Notes under the pieces: generated by a model
Told to the model about the DNA's origin: nothing
Database searches by the model: none
What the model saw: only the letters and a program-made list of their open reading frames with translations
Shown: piece after piece, positions 8,586 to 16,972 of the stretch
Layout of the letters: each line of letters opens with the position of its first letter
Numbering within the stretch: position 1 is the stretch's first letter
Translations under genes and position numbers: made by a program
Origin: Mycobacterium sp. 050128
GTDB lineage: Bacteria; Actinomycetota; Actinomycetes; Mycobacteriales; Mycobacteriaceae
Length of the DNA stretch: 64,000 nt
Direction of reading: 5' to 3'
Assembly: GCF_036409155.1 (NCBI RefSeq)
Contig: NZ_JAZGLW010000001.1
Location: forward strand, 248,001 to 312,000

Positions 8586-9482
8586 TCAGTGTCGCCCTTC
8601 TGCCGACTTCTCCGAACGCTGCCGGCGCGAGCTGCGGACCATCAGAGCCGAGCGCAACGCCAACGAGGCCCGCAACACCCAGCGCAGCGGAGCCAGCCAC
8701 CAACCGGTATGCCGATCTGCCAGAAAGATATAGGTGCTGCGGTGGTGGGCGGCGAGGTGGCTGGCCGGATCGTCCCCGGTGGAATGGCCCTTGTGGTGCA
8801 GCACTTCGGCCGACGGCACGTAGACGTTGAGCCAGCCGGCCTTGCCGAGCCGGTCGCCGAGGTCGACGTCCTCCATATACATGAAGTAGCGCTCGTCGAA
8901 TCCGCCGATCTGACCGTAGGCCGATCGGCGCAGCAGTAGACACGATCCCGAGAGCCAGCCCACCGGCCGTTCGCTGGGCTCGAGCCGCTCCTGGCGGTAG
9001 GCCGCCGACCAGGGATTGCGCTTCCAGAACGGCCCGATCACCGCGTGCATGCCGCCGCGGATCAGGCTGGGCAGGTGGCGCGCCGACGGATACACCGAGC
9101 CGTCGGGGTCGTGGATCAGCGGGCCCAGCGCGCCGGCCTGCGGCCAGCGGGTTGCCGCTTCCAGCAGCGCGTCGATGCTGTTCGGGCCCCACTGCACGTC
9201 CGGGTTGGCCACCAGCACCCAGTCGTCGATCTCCCCGCGCTCGGACAGGTGCTCGATCGCGCGGTTGACCGCGGTGCCGTAGCCGAGATTGCCCCCGGTG
9301 CTGAACAGCCGCACGTTCGGATAGCGCTCCACCGCCGCCTGGGGCGCGCCATCGGTGGAACCGTTGTCGGCCATCAGAACGCTGACCGGACGCTCGGTGG
9401 CCAGCGACAGCGAAGCCAGAAAACGTTCGAGGTGGTGGCCCGGCGAATAGGTCACCGTCACGACCGGCAGGACGTCAGTCAC
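8586..9482 (-). CDS. wbbL: WbbL rhamnosyltransferase of the arabinogalactan linker
   Basis: Transfers L-rhamnose from dTDP-rhamnose to decaprenyl-diphosphoryl-GlcNAc, making the linker that ties arabinogalactan to peptidoglycan; essential in mycobacteria. The 298 residues form a GT2 fold with VTVTYSPG at the start, the nucleotide motif MADNGSTDG near 37, the DXD-like VANPDVQWG near 92, and a FDERYFMYMEDVDLG metal/acceptor motif near 197. The GTG at 9482 overlaps rmlD by 8 bases, so rmlD-wbbL-manB act as one operon that makes dTDP-rhamnose, uses it, and makes GDP-mannose. Confidence 0.93.
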   Translation of the reverse strand: MTDVLPVVTVTYSPGHHLERFLASLSLATERPVSVLMADNGSTDGAPQAAVERYPNVRLFSTGGNLGYGTAVNRAIEHLSERGEIDDWVLVANPDVQWGPNSIDALLEAATRWPQAGALGPLIHDPDGSVYPSARHLPSLIRGGMHAVIGPFWKRNPWSAAYRQERLEPSERPVGWLSGSCLLLRRSAYGQIGGFDERYFMYMEDVDLGDRLGKAGWLNVYVPSAEVLHHKGHSTGDDPASHLAAHHRSTYIFLADRHTGWWLAPLRWVLRASLALRSALMVRSSRRQRSEKSAEGRH

Positions 9483-10398
9483 GCGTAGAGATTATCGGTC
9501 GTTCGGCTGGAGCCGGCCCCCCCGAGGCGGCGGGCGCGGCCAGCGCCGCGACAAGCGCAGGGCGCCAGGGCCGCAGCGGCGTCATGCCCGCCGCCGCCGA
9601 CTCCCGGCTCGACAACGCGGAGTAGGTCGGACGGGGCGCGGGACGGGGAAATTCGGCGGTGCTCACCGGGTGCACCCGCTCGGGGTCGGCGCCACACTCC
9701 TCGAACACCGCGCGGGCCAGGCCGAATCGCGAGACGGCGCCCTCGTTGGCGGCGTGCAGGATCGGCCCGGGCACGCGGTCGTCGGCGATCTGCAGCAGTG
9801 CGTCGGCCACGTCGCCGACGTAGGTGGGCGAGCCGACCTGGTCGTCGACGACCTTAACCGGGCCTTGGGCATCACCGCCGGCCGCGAGCTTGCGCATGAT
9901 CGCGACGAAGTCTTTGCCGGTGCCGCCGGTGTAGACCCAGGCGGTGCGGACCACGGTGCACTGGGCCTCCGGCAGCGCCGCCAGCACGGCGACTTCGCCG
10001 GCGCGCTTGCTGCATGCGTATACGCCGCGCGGCGTGGTCTCGTCGCTGGGTTCGAACGGATGGGGATCGGCGTAATCACCGGCAAAAACGAAGTCGGTCG
10101 AGACGTGGATCAGCCGGGCGCCGACCCGCGCGCAGGCCCGCGCGATGTGCGCCGGCGCGGCCTCATTGACCGCGTACGCCCGCGCTTGGTCGCTCTCGGC
10201 GCCGTCGACATCGGTGTAGGCGGCGCAATTGATAACGACGTCGCCGCTCGTCACGATCGCCTCCGCGGCGGCCGGGTCGGTGATGTCCCACTGCGCGGAC
10301 GTCAGCGCCAGGACGTTGCGTCCCTGCTCAGTGCCGTGGGCCGCCAAACGCCCGCCCAGCTGTCCACCGGCTCCGGTGACGACGATCCTGCCCGACAT
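9475..10398 (-). CDS. rmlD: RmlD, dTDP-4-dehydrorhamnose reductase
   Basis: Last step of dTDP-L-rhamnose synthesis, reducing dTDP-4-keto-L-rhamnose with NADPH. The 307-residue short-chain reductase has the Rossmann loop VTGAGGQLGGRL at 7-18, the STDFVFAGD segment, and the catalytic YxxxK as YACSK. The C-terminal 30 residues are Ala/Pro-rich and less conserved. It starts at ATG 10398, 84 bases from the divergent LCP gene; a CAGACT element 6 bases before the ATG is one base off the TANNNT consensus. First gene of the rmlD-wbbL-manB operon. Confidence 0.95.
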   Translation of the reverse strand: MSGRIVVTGAGGQLGGRLAAHGTEQGRNVLALTSAQWDITDPAAAEAIVTSGDVVINCAAYTDVDGAESDQARAYAVNEAAPAHIARACARVGARLIHVSTDFVFAGDYADPHPFEPSDETTPRGVYACSKRAGEVAVLAALPEAQCTVVRTAWVYTGGTGKDFVAIMRKLAAGGDAQGPVKVVDDQVGSPTYVGDVADALLQIADDRVPGPILHAANEGAVSRFGLARAVFEECGADPERVHPVSTAEFPRPAPRPTYSALSSRESAAAGMTPLRPWRPALVAALAAPAASGGPAPAERPIISTRD

Positions 10399-10473
10399 GG
10401 TTCGAGTCTGGCATGTCCGGGAAAGCTCGGGCCACGCCGCTGCTGGCTACCCGAGAAGCGGGTGTGTCGCAAG

Positions 10474-10479
10474 TAACCT
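10474..10479 (+). promoter_or_regulatory. -10 element (TAACCT) for the LCP gene
   Basis: TAACCT fits TANNNT and ends 6 bases before the ATG at 10486, the spacing of a leaderless message. A GTG at 10483 lies only 3 bases away and is less likely as the start. Confidence 0.45.
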
Positions 10480-10485
10480 AGTGTG

Positions 10486-11949
10486 ATGCTTGTGCAGCGT
10501 GTGGTTCGTGTTGTTGCCACGGTGCTAGCCGTCGCCGTCGTTCTCGGCACCGGCGTGGCGTGGAACAACGTCCGGGCATTCGAAGACGGCATCTTCCACA
10601 TGTCGGCCCCGTCGCTGGGCAAGGGCGGCGACGACGGCGCGATCGACATCCTGCTGGTCGGCCTGGATAGCCGCACCGACGCGCACGGCAACCCGTTGAC
10701 CCCCGAGGAGCTGGCGACGCTGAAGGCCGGTGACGAGGAAGCCACCAACACCGACACCATCATCCTGGTCCGGATACCGAACAACGGGAAGTCGGCCACC
10801 GCGATCTCGATACCGCGCGACTCCTATGTGATGGCGCCCGGTCTGGGCAAGACGAAGATCAACGGGGTCTACGGCCAAACCCGGGAAGCCAAGCGGACCA
10901 ACCTAGTGAAGGCCGGCGATTCGGCCGAGGACGCCGCCACTCAGGGAACCGAGGCCGGCCGCGAGGCCTTGATCAAGACCGTCGGCGACCTCACCGGTGT
11001 CACCGTCGACCACTACGCCGAGATCGGGCTGCTGGGCTTCGCCTTGATCACCGAAGCGCTCGGCGGCGTCAACGTGTGTCTCAAAGATGCTGTATACGAA
11101 CCCCTTTCGGGTGCGGACTTCCCGGCCGGTCCACAAAAGCTGGACGGCGCAGAGGCGCTCAGCTTCGTGCGTCAGCGCCACGACCTGCCGCGCGGTGACC
11201 TCGACCGGGTGGTGCGCCAGCAAGTCGTGATGGCTTCGCTGGCCCACCGGGTGATCTCCGGCCAGACGTTGTCGAGCCCCGGCACGCTGAAAAAGCTGGA
11301 GGCCGCGGTGCAGCGCTCGGTGGTGATCTCCCAGGGTTGGGATGTGATGGATTTCGTCCAGCAGCTGCAGAAGCTGGCCGGCGGTAACGTCGCCTTCGCC
11401 ACCATCCCGGTGCTCGACGGGGCCGGCTGGAGCGACGACGGCATGCAGAGCGTGGTCCGCGTCGACCCGCACCAGGTTCAGGACTGGGTCGCCAGCCTGT
11501 TGCACGACCAGGATCAGGGCAAAACCGAGCAACTGGCCTACACACCCGCCAAGACCACCGCCACCGTCGTCAACGACACCGACATCAACGGACTGGCGGC
11601 CGCGGTGTCAGATGTGTTGAGCTCCAAGGGATTTACCACAGGCGCAGCGGGCAACAACGACGGCAGCCACGTCAAATCCAGCCAGGTGCGCGCCAACAAG
11701 TCCGACGACATGGGAGCCCAGGAAGTCTCCAAGGAACTGGGCGGGTTGCCCGTCGTCCCCGATGCGTCACTGGCGCCGGGATCGGTCCGGGTGGTGCTGG
11801 CCAACGACTACACCGGACCGGGCTCGGGCCTGTCCGGTGGCACGACAGCACCGGCACGGGTGACCAACCAGTCGGCCACCGATCCGAATGTTCCTGCGCC
11901 TTCCCCGATCCTGACGGCCGGCAGCGACAAGCCGGAGTGCATCAACTGA
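10486..11949 (+). CDS. lcp1: LytR-CpsA-Psr (LCP) family arabinogalactan-peptidoglycan ligase
   Basis: LCP proteins transfer polyprenyl-linked arabinogalactan to peptidoglycan at the outer face of the membrane. The 487-residue protein has one N-terminal membrane anchor (about residues 5-28, VVATVLAVAVVLGTGVA), then the LCP domain with DILLVGLDSR, TDTIILVRI, ISIPRDSYV and FVRQRHDLPRGDLDR, the arginine- and aspartate-rich phosphate-binding motifs. The C-terminal third (about 330-430) resembles the LytR_C domain. It is divergent from the rhamnose operon, which supplies its substrate linker. The homologue by memory is Rv3267 (Lcp1). It overlaps the next gene by 13 bases. Confidence 0.93.
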   Translation: MLVQRVVRVVATVLAVAVVLGTGVAWNNVRAFEDGIFHMSAPSLGKGGDDGAIDILLVGLDSRTDAHGNPLTPEELATLKAGDEEATNTDTIILVRIPNNGKSATAISIPRDSYVMAPGLGKTKINGVYGQTREAKRTNLVKAGDSAEDAATQGTEAGREALIKTVGDLTGVTVDHYAEIGLLGFALITEALGGVNVCLKDAVYEPLSGADFPAGPQKLDGAEALSFVRQRHDLPRGDLDRVVRQQVVMASLAHRVISGQTLSSPGTLKKLEAAVQRSVVISQGWDVMDFVQQLQKLAGGNVAFATIPVLDGAGWSDDGMQSVVRVDPHQVQDWVASLLHDQDQGKTEQLAYTPAKTTATVVNDTDINGLAAAVSDVLSSKGFTTGAAGNNDGSHVKSSQVRANKSDDMGAQEVSKELGGLPVVPDASLAPGSVRVVLANDYTGPGSGLSGGTTAPARVTNQSATDPNVPAPSPILTAGSDKPECIN

Positions 11950-12668
11950 CCACGCTATCCGGGGCGATCCTCGATCCGATGCTGGCCGCCGACCCGGTCG
12001 GTCCGCGCATTACCTATTACGACGACGCGACCAGCGAGCGCATCGAGTTGTCCGCGGTGACCCTGGCCAACTGGGCGGCCAAGACCGGCAACCTATTACG
12101 CGACGAGTTGGGCGCGGGCCCGGACAGCCGGGTGGCGATCTTGTTGCCCGCGCATTGGCAGACCGCGGCGGTCCTCTTCGGGGTGTGGTGGATCGGCGCC
12201 GAGGCGGTTCTCGACGGGCCGGCCGACCTGGCGCTGTGCACCATCGAACGGCTCGACGAGGCCGACGCGACGGTCGAGCCCGGCGGCGAGGTCGCGGTGT
12301 TGTCGCTGGATCCATTCGGTCGTCCCGCAAACCTGGGGGGATCCGATCTGCCGATCGGCGTCACCGACTACGCCACCGCGGTGCGGGTGCATGGCGACCA
12401 GATCGTCGCCGAACGCCATCCCGGCCCCGCACTGGCCGGCCGTTCCGTCGAAGAAGTCCTGGCCGACTGTGAAAGCTCGGCGGCGGCAAGGGGTTTGACG
12501 GCCAAGGATCGGGTGCTTTCCACCGCCTCGTGGCCGGGCCCGGCCGAATTGGTCGACGGCCTGCTGGCGATCATGTCCGTCGGCGCCTCGTTGGTCCAGG
12601 TGGCCAACCCGGATCCGGCGGCGCTGCAGCGCCGCGTCGAGACCGAGAAGGTCACCCGCGTTCTCTGA
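11937..12668 (+). CDS. TIGR03089 family protein (Rv3268-like), truncated AMP-ligase fold
   Basis: Conserved mycobacterial protein of 243 residues, function unknown. It resembles the N-terminal part of acyl-CoA synthetases (AELGAGPDSRVAILLPAHWQTAAVLFG-like segment) but lacks the P-loop and the C-terminal adenylation subdomain, so it is not expected to activate acids. It starts at a GTG inside the end of the LCP gene, overlapping by 13 bases, which indicates coupled translation. A 6-bp-stem hairpin follows the stop by 6 bases. A link to the LCP enzyme is suggested only by this arrangement. Confidence 0.8.
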   Translation: MHQLTTLSGAILDPMLAADPVGPRITYYDDATSERIELSAVTLANWAAKTGNLLRDELGAGPDSRVAILLPAHWQTAAVLFGVWWIGAEAVLDGPADLALCTIERLDEADATVEPGGEVAVLSLDPFGRPANLGGSDLPIGVTDYATAVRVHGDQIVAERHPGPALAGRSVEEVLADCESSAAARGLTAKDRVLSTASWPGPAELVDGLLAIMSVGASLVQVANPDPAALQRRVETEKVTRVL

Positions 12669-12674
12669 TGACAT

Positions 12675-12690
12675 CGCGAGGTTTCTCGCG
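12675..12690. terminator. Hairpin between convergent genes (CGCGAG-GTTT-CTCGCG)
   Basis: A perfect 6-bp stem with a 4-base loop begins 6 bases after the stop of the TIGR03089 gene and lies 50 bases beyond the stop of the convergent acyl-CoA synthetase gene. There is no T tract, as is common for mycobacterial terminators. It could act on both strands. Confidence 0.5.
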
Positions 12691-12739
12691 GCGGCCGCCT
12701 CGCCTGGCCTGGCCGGAACCGCGGGAATTCAACCGCAGC

Positions 12740-14401
12740 TCAACGTCGAGGGACTGATTCAATGGGCCGAGGGTCTTTCGGCCGGCTAGGCCGCGTGTTG
12801 AGCATCCGTTTCAGCACCTTTCCGCCCGCGTTGCGGGGCAGCTCGTCGACGAACAGCACATCACGCGGAATCTTGAAGCGCGCCAACCGGTTTCGGATAT
12901 ATTCCTGGACATCGCGCTCGGTCAGCGACGCGCCCGGGCGCAGCACGATGTAGGCGCGCAGGCGCTGGCCGAACTCCTCATCGTCGACGCCGATCACCGC
13001 GACGTCGGCGATATCCGGATGCTGCGCGAGTGCCTCTTCGACCTCGCCCGGGTATACGTTCTCACCCCCGGACACGATCATCTCGTCGTCGCGGCCATCG
13101 ATGAACAACCTGCCGTCGCCATCGAAATGGCCCACGTCACCGGTAGCTATCAGGCCCTGGATCGAGTCCCTGGTGCCACCGCCGGTGTATCCCTCGAACG
13201 CCAGCACGTTGCCGACGAAGATCCGGCCGGGGGTCCCGGTCGGCGCCTCGTGGTCGGCGTCGGCGAACACCTTGACGACCGATCCAGGCACGACTCGACC
13301 GACGCATCCCGGCTCGACAACCAGATCCGCAGGCGTGGCGATGGTGGCGTAGGCGACTTCGGTGGTCCCGTACATGTTGTAGACGACGGGTCCCAACTCT
13401 TCGGCCGCGCGGGTCGCCAGCGCGGCACCCAGCTGGGACCCACCGACGAACACAATGCGTAGGTTCGACAAATCGCGGTCGGCCAGCGCTTGCGGGCCCA
13501 GGTCCAGGATGCGCCGCAGCATGATCGGCACCACGATCAAGGCGCTGGCACGATGTGCGGCCACGCTCGCCACGGCCCGCTCGGGATCGAAGTGGCGGCG
13601 CAGCACCAACGTCGAGCCCAGCACCATCCCGAACATCGCGTGGCTGAACCCCAGCGAATGAAACAGTGGCACACAACATTCGGTGACTTCTCGGCCCCTG
13701 AACGGCGCCTTGCCGAGCAACGCCCCCACCGGTATCAACGAGTACGGCTCGGAGCGCGCGGCCCCCTTCGGGGCGCCGGTCGTCCCGCTGGTCGAAATGA
13801 CGATCTTGGGTCTACCACCGGACGCGGGTGGCGCCGAGGTATCGCCATGCTCGATCAGCGCATCGAGAGTGTCGGTACCCGGCGCATGTGCCCAGGCCCG
13901 GATGCGCCCCAGCCGCGGTTGGACGTCAGCGACGATCGGGCCGTACTCGTCGTCATAGACAAGCAGATCGATGTCCTCGCGGCTGACCATGTCGGCCAGT
14001 TGCTGCTCGCCAAATCCGGTGTTGAGCAGAACCACCCCGGCTCCGCACTTGGCTGCGCCGTAGACCGCTTCGAGAAAACCTCTGTGGTTGGCGGCCAAGA
14101 TCGCCACGTTGGCGCCCGGGCCGAGTCCGCGCCCGCGCCACTCGTTGGCCAACGCATTGGTCCGCTCATTCAGCTCGCCGAAGGTCAGCGCACCCCGCTC
14201 GTCGATCAGCGCCACCCCATGGCAATCTCGGCCCGCGGCGATCACCGTCGCCGCACCCAACAGCCCGTAGCGGTTCAGCGCCGCCAGCACCGCGAATACG
14301 CGACGGCCGCGGATCGGGTGCAACCCCCCGGACTTCGCAAAAAGAAGTAGTGACCAGCCTTCAAGGCCGAGGCGCCGCAACCATCCCGCCAACGTCTGCA
14401 C
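12740..14401 (-). CDS. Acyl-CoA synthetase (FadD family, AMP-forming)
   Basis: Activates a carboxylic acid as acyl-AMP and then acyl-CoA; the chain length is unknown. The 553-residue protein has the P-loop ISTSGTTGAPKG near 205, the YGTTE motif, the hinge aspartate region ATGDVGHFDGDGRLFIDGR and the C-terminal catalytic-lysine segment LPRNAGGKVLKR. It most resembles the FadD2/FadD12 type. The start is GTG 14401. In H37Rv I recall Rv3269-ctpC-Rv3271c at this point, so this gene and the next look like a lineage-specific replacement. It converges on the TIGR03089 gene. Confidence 0.88.
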   Translation of the reverse strand: MQTLAGWLRRLGLEGWSLLLFAKSGGLHPIRGRRVFAVLAALNRYGLLGAATVIAAGRDCHGVALIDERGALTFGELNERTNALANEWRGRGLGPGANVAILAANHRGFLEAVYGAAKCGAGVVLLNTGFGEQQLADMVSREDIDLLVYDDEYGPIVADVQPRLGRIRAWAHAPGTDTLDALIEHGDTSAPPASGGRPKIVISTSGTTGAPKGAARSEPYSLIPVGALLGKAPFRGREVTECCVPLFHSLGFSHAMFGMVLGSTLVLRRHFDPERAVASVAAHRASALIVVPIMLRRILDLGPQALADRDLSNLRIVFVGGSQLGAALATRAAEELGPVVYNMYGTTEVAYATIATPADLVVEPGCVGRVVPGSVVKVFADADHEAPTGTPGRIFVGNVLAFEGYTGGGTRDSIQGLIATGDVGHFDGDGRLFIDGRDDEMIVSGGENVYPGEVEEALAQHPDIADVAVIGVDDEEFGQRLRAYIVLRPGASLTERDVQEYIRNRLARFKIPRDVLFVDELPRNAGGKVLKRMLNTRPSRPKDPRPIESVPRR

Positions 14402-14530
14402 TCATCGATATTGCGCGCGGCCACAGCTCGTCGATAAGGGCGCAATGCCACCGCGCCCGAGGTCTTTGGTCACCGCCGCCGCGCTCGTAGTTATTGTGTC
14501 TAACCAGTGGTTCGAGAGAAAGGCGCATCC

Positions 14531-15457
14531 GTGGCACGCAGCGACGACGACACCTGGGACCTGGCGACGAGTGTGGGAGCCACCGCCACCATGGTGGCCG
14601 CCGGACGGGCCCGGGCCACCAGGGACGAGCTGATCGACGACCGGTTCGCCGAGCCGCTGGTGCGCGCCGTCGGCGTCGACTTCTTCACCCGGTGGGCCAA
14701 CGCCGAGATCGACGCGGCCGAGGTCGACGAGCCCGGTGCACCATGGGGCATGCAGCGCATGACCGACCTGCTGGCGGCGCGCACCCGCTACATCGATGCG
14801 TTCTTCGCCGACGCCCAGAAAGACGAAGCCGCCGCGGGCATCCGCCAAGTCGTGATCCTGGCCTCCGGCCTGGACGCGCGCGGATACCGACTGCCCTGGG
14901 CCCCGGGAACGACGGTGTTCGAGATCGATCAGCCGGAAGTCATCGAGTTCAAGACCACCACGATCGAAGCGCTCGGTGCCAAGCCCACCGCCGAGCTCCG
15001 GGCCGTCGCGGTCGACCTGCGCCACGATTGGCCGTCAGCGCTGACGCGGGCCGGGTTCGATACCGGCCAACCCGCCGCGTGGGCTGCAGAGGGCCTACTC
15101 GGCTTCCTGCCACCCGACGCCCAGGATCGCTTGCTGGACAACATCACCGCGCTGTCCGCCGACGGCAGCCGGCTGGTGGCCGAGGTGTTTCTGAATACCG
15201 GCTGCAATCAGAACGCGTTGAACGGCGCCAGCCAGCGGTGGCGCGATCACGGGCTCGACGTCGTGCTCGACGATCTGGGCTTCCCGGGTGAGCGCAGCGA
15301 TGCGGCCACGTATCTGGCCGATCGCGGCTGGCATCCGGTCAGCACCCCGCTGAATCAATTGTTGGCCGACAACGGATTACCGCAGCAGCCCGATGGTGAC
15401 GACGCCCCGTTCGCCAAGAATTACTACTGCACCGCAGTTTTGCACCAGGCAGGGTAA
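14531..15457 (+). CDS. SAM-dependent methyltransferase, TIGR00027 family
   Basis: One of the large mycobacterial family of putative S-adenosylmethionine methyltransferases related to leucine carboxyl methyltransferases; substrates are mostly unknown. The 308 residues begin [20 protein letters not shown], the typical N-terminus of the family. The SAM loop is [14 protein letters not shown] near residue 115, followed by [12 protein letters not shown], and [11 protein letters not shown] near 195. GTG 14531 is chosen over the upstream GTG at 14507 because AGAAAGG lies 7 bases before it and because homologues start with this peptide. It is divergent from the fadD gene over 129 bases. Confidence 0.88.
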   Translation: MARSDDDTWDLATSVGATATMVAAGRARATRDELIDDRFAEPLVRAVGVDFFTRWANAEIDAAEVDEPGAPWGMQRMTDLLAARTRYIDAFFADAQKDEAAAGIRQVVILASGLDARGYRLPWAPGTTVFEIDQPEVIEFKTTTIEALGAKPTAELRAVAVDLRHDWPSALTRAGFDTGQPAAWAAEGLLGFLPPDAQDRLLDNITALSADGSRLVAEVFLNTGCNQNALNGASQRWRDHGLDVVLDDLGFPGERSDAATYLADRGWHPVSTPLNQLLADNGLPQQPDGDDAPFAKNYYCTAVLHQAG

Positions 15458-15471
15458 AGGAAGGCTCCATT

Positions 15472-16659
15472 ATGCCAAACAGCCAGCCGCCCAAGCCACT
15501 TGACGGATACCGGGTTCTCGATTTCACGCAGAACATCGCCGGCCCGCTAGCTGGACAGATCATGGCCGACCTCGGTGCCGAGGTGATCAAGGTCGAGGCG
15601 CCCCACGGCGAAGCGGCCCGGCAGATCGTCGCGGTGCTGCCCGGCCGGCCGCCGCTGCCCACGCTGTTCTGGCCCCACAACCGGGGCAAGAAGTCGGTCG
15701 CGGTGGACCTGACCAAAGACGAAGCCAAACAACAGATCTTGCGGCTGGTCGACACCGCCGACGTCGTGCTCGAGGGTTTCCGGCCCGGGGTGATGGAGCG
15801 TATGGGGCTGGGCCCCAATGAGTTACAGGCGCGCAACCCGAAGCTCATCTACGCGCGTTTGTCCGCCTACGGCGGCAACGGCCCGGAGGGCAACCGGCCG
15901 GGCGTCGACCTGATGGTCGCCGCCGAGTCGGGCATGACCACCGGAATGCCCACGCCGAGCGGCAAACCACAGATCATTCCGTTCCAGCTCGTCGACGCGG
16001 CCAGCGGCCACGTGCTGGCGCAGGCGGTGCTGGCCGCGCTGCTCAACCGCGAGCGCCATGGTGTGGCCGATGTGGTCCGGGTCGCAATGTACGACGTCGC
16101 GGTGGGCCTGCAGGCCAGCCAGCTCACGATTCACCTGAACAAGCCTGCCGAGGCGCCCAAGCCGAAGCCGGACCCGGCGCCAACTACCAAGAAGCGCAAG
16201 GGTGTTGGCTTCGCCACCCAGCCGTCGGATGCCTTCAAGGCCGCGGATGGGTACCTGGTGATCAGCGCGTACGTGCCCAAGCACTGGGCGAAGCTGTGCG
16301 AGATCATCGGCCGGCCCGACATGTTGGAAGACGAACGGTTCATCGACCAGCGGTCCCGTGCGATGAACTACCCCGAGTTGACCGAGGAACTCGAGTCGGC
16401 GCTGGCCGCCAAGACCGCCGCCGAATGGGTTGAGCTGCTGCAAGAAGGCGGCTTGATGGCCTGCCTGGCCTACACCTGGAAGCAAGTCGTCGGCACCCCG
16501 CTATTCGCCGAAAACGAACTCGCGCTAACGGTCGGCAGTGGTGCCGATGAAATCACGGTGATCCGCACTCCGGCCCGCTACTCCAGCTTCGATGCGGCAG
16601 CCACCGATCCCCCACCCGCTGCGGGCCAGCACAACGACATGTTTCTGGCCGAGTCCTGA
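15472..16659 (+). CDS. Family III CoA transferase (CaiB/BaiF type, Rv3272-like)
   Basis: Cytosolic enzyme that moves CoA between acyl-CoA and a free acid. The 395 residues contain the family N-terminus LDGYRVLDFTQNIAGPLAGQ, MADLGAEVIKVEAPHG (the GxDxxKVE region) and the nucleophile-region sequence PGVMERMGLG and RPGVDLMVAAESG; the catalytic Asp is probably in GVDLM near 146. It starts at ATG 15472, 14 bases after the methyltransferase stop, with AAAGGAAGG upstream, so both may be co-transcribed. The substrate cannot be told from sequence. Confidence 0.88.
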   Translation: MPNSQPPKPLDGYRVLDFTQNIAGPLAGQIMADLGAEVIKVEAPHGEAARQIVAVLPGRPPLPTLFWPHNRGKKSVAVDLTKDEAKQQILRLVDTADVVLEGFRPGVMERMGLGPNELQARNPKLIYARLSAYGGNGPEGNRPGVDLMVAAESGMTTGMPTPSGKPQIIPFQLVDAASGHVLAQAVLAALLNRERHGVADVVRVAMYDVAVGLQASQLTIHLNKPAEAPKPKPDPAPTTKKRKGVGFATQPSDAFKAADGYLVISAYVPKHWAKLCEIIGRPDMLEDERFIDQRSRAMNYPELTEELESALAAKTAAEWVELLQEGGLMACLAYTWKQVVGTPLFAENELALTVGSGADEITVIRTPARYSSFDAAATDPPPAAGQHNDMFLAES

Positions 16660-16972
16660 TTTCGCGCACCGGCTTTCTTTGAATCGCCGATGAAACGACT
16701 TGTTGTCAAAGCAGGGACACCTGGGTTTCTTTGAGTTGTCGATGAATCCGTGGGCGTTTATCCCCGTGATCAGGCGGTCGCGGAAAGCTTCCTCACACGA
16801 ACTAGCCGCAGGCGGCACGACGTCTTGTCGTCCGCTTATCTGACTTGTCTTGGTTGCCAAGGCTGGTGAGCGCATGATTGACACACGACGTTCTACCGGT
16901 CATAAAGAGTCGTCAGCTTCGGGGTAGCGGACCGCCGCTTGCCGACTTCCTAACCGCTGGAGGAGTCGACGT
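16660..16972. other. 313-base intergenic stretch before the SulP-carbonic anhydrase gene
   Basis: No credible coding sequence. It holds an imperfect 21-base direct repeat (16674-16694 and 16726-16746), an inverted TCAAAG/CTTTGA pair between them, and at its end a strong GGAGGAG ribosome site for the gene at 16973. That ribosome site contains CTGGAG (16957-16962), the MamA methylation motif. I see no clear -10/-35 pair or SigF promoter. Confidence 0.5.
16674..16746. repeat. Imperfect direct repeat, two 21-base copies 52 bases apart
   Basis: Copy 1 is TTTCTTTGAATCGCCGATGAA and copy 2 (16726-16746) differs at three positions. The phase of 52 bases is close to five helical turns, so both copies face the same side of the DNA, as expected of a regulator's binding sites. 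Function unknown. Confidence 0.55.

Noticed and set aside
16890..16927. GGGTAG before the SulP-carbonic anhydrase gene as a SigF promoter
   Set aside because: No GTTT-like -35 lies 15-17 bases upstream of it; the nearest candidate is about 20 or more bases away.
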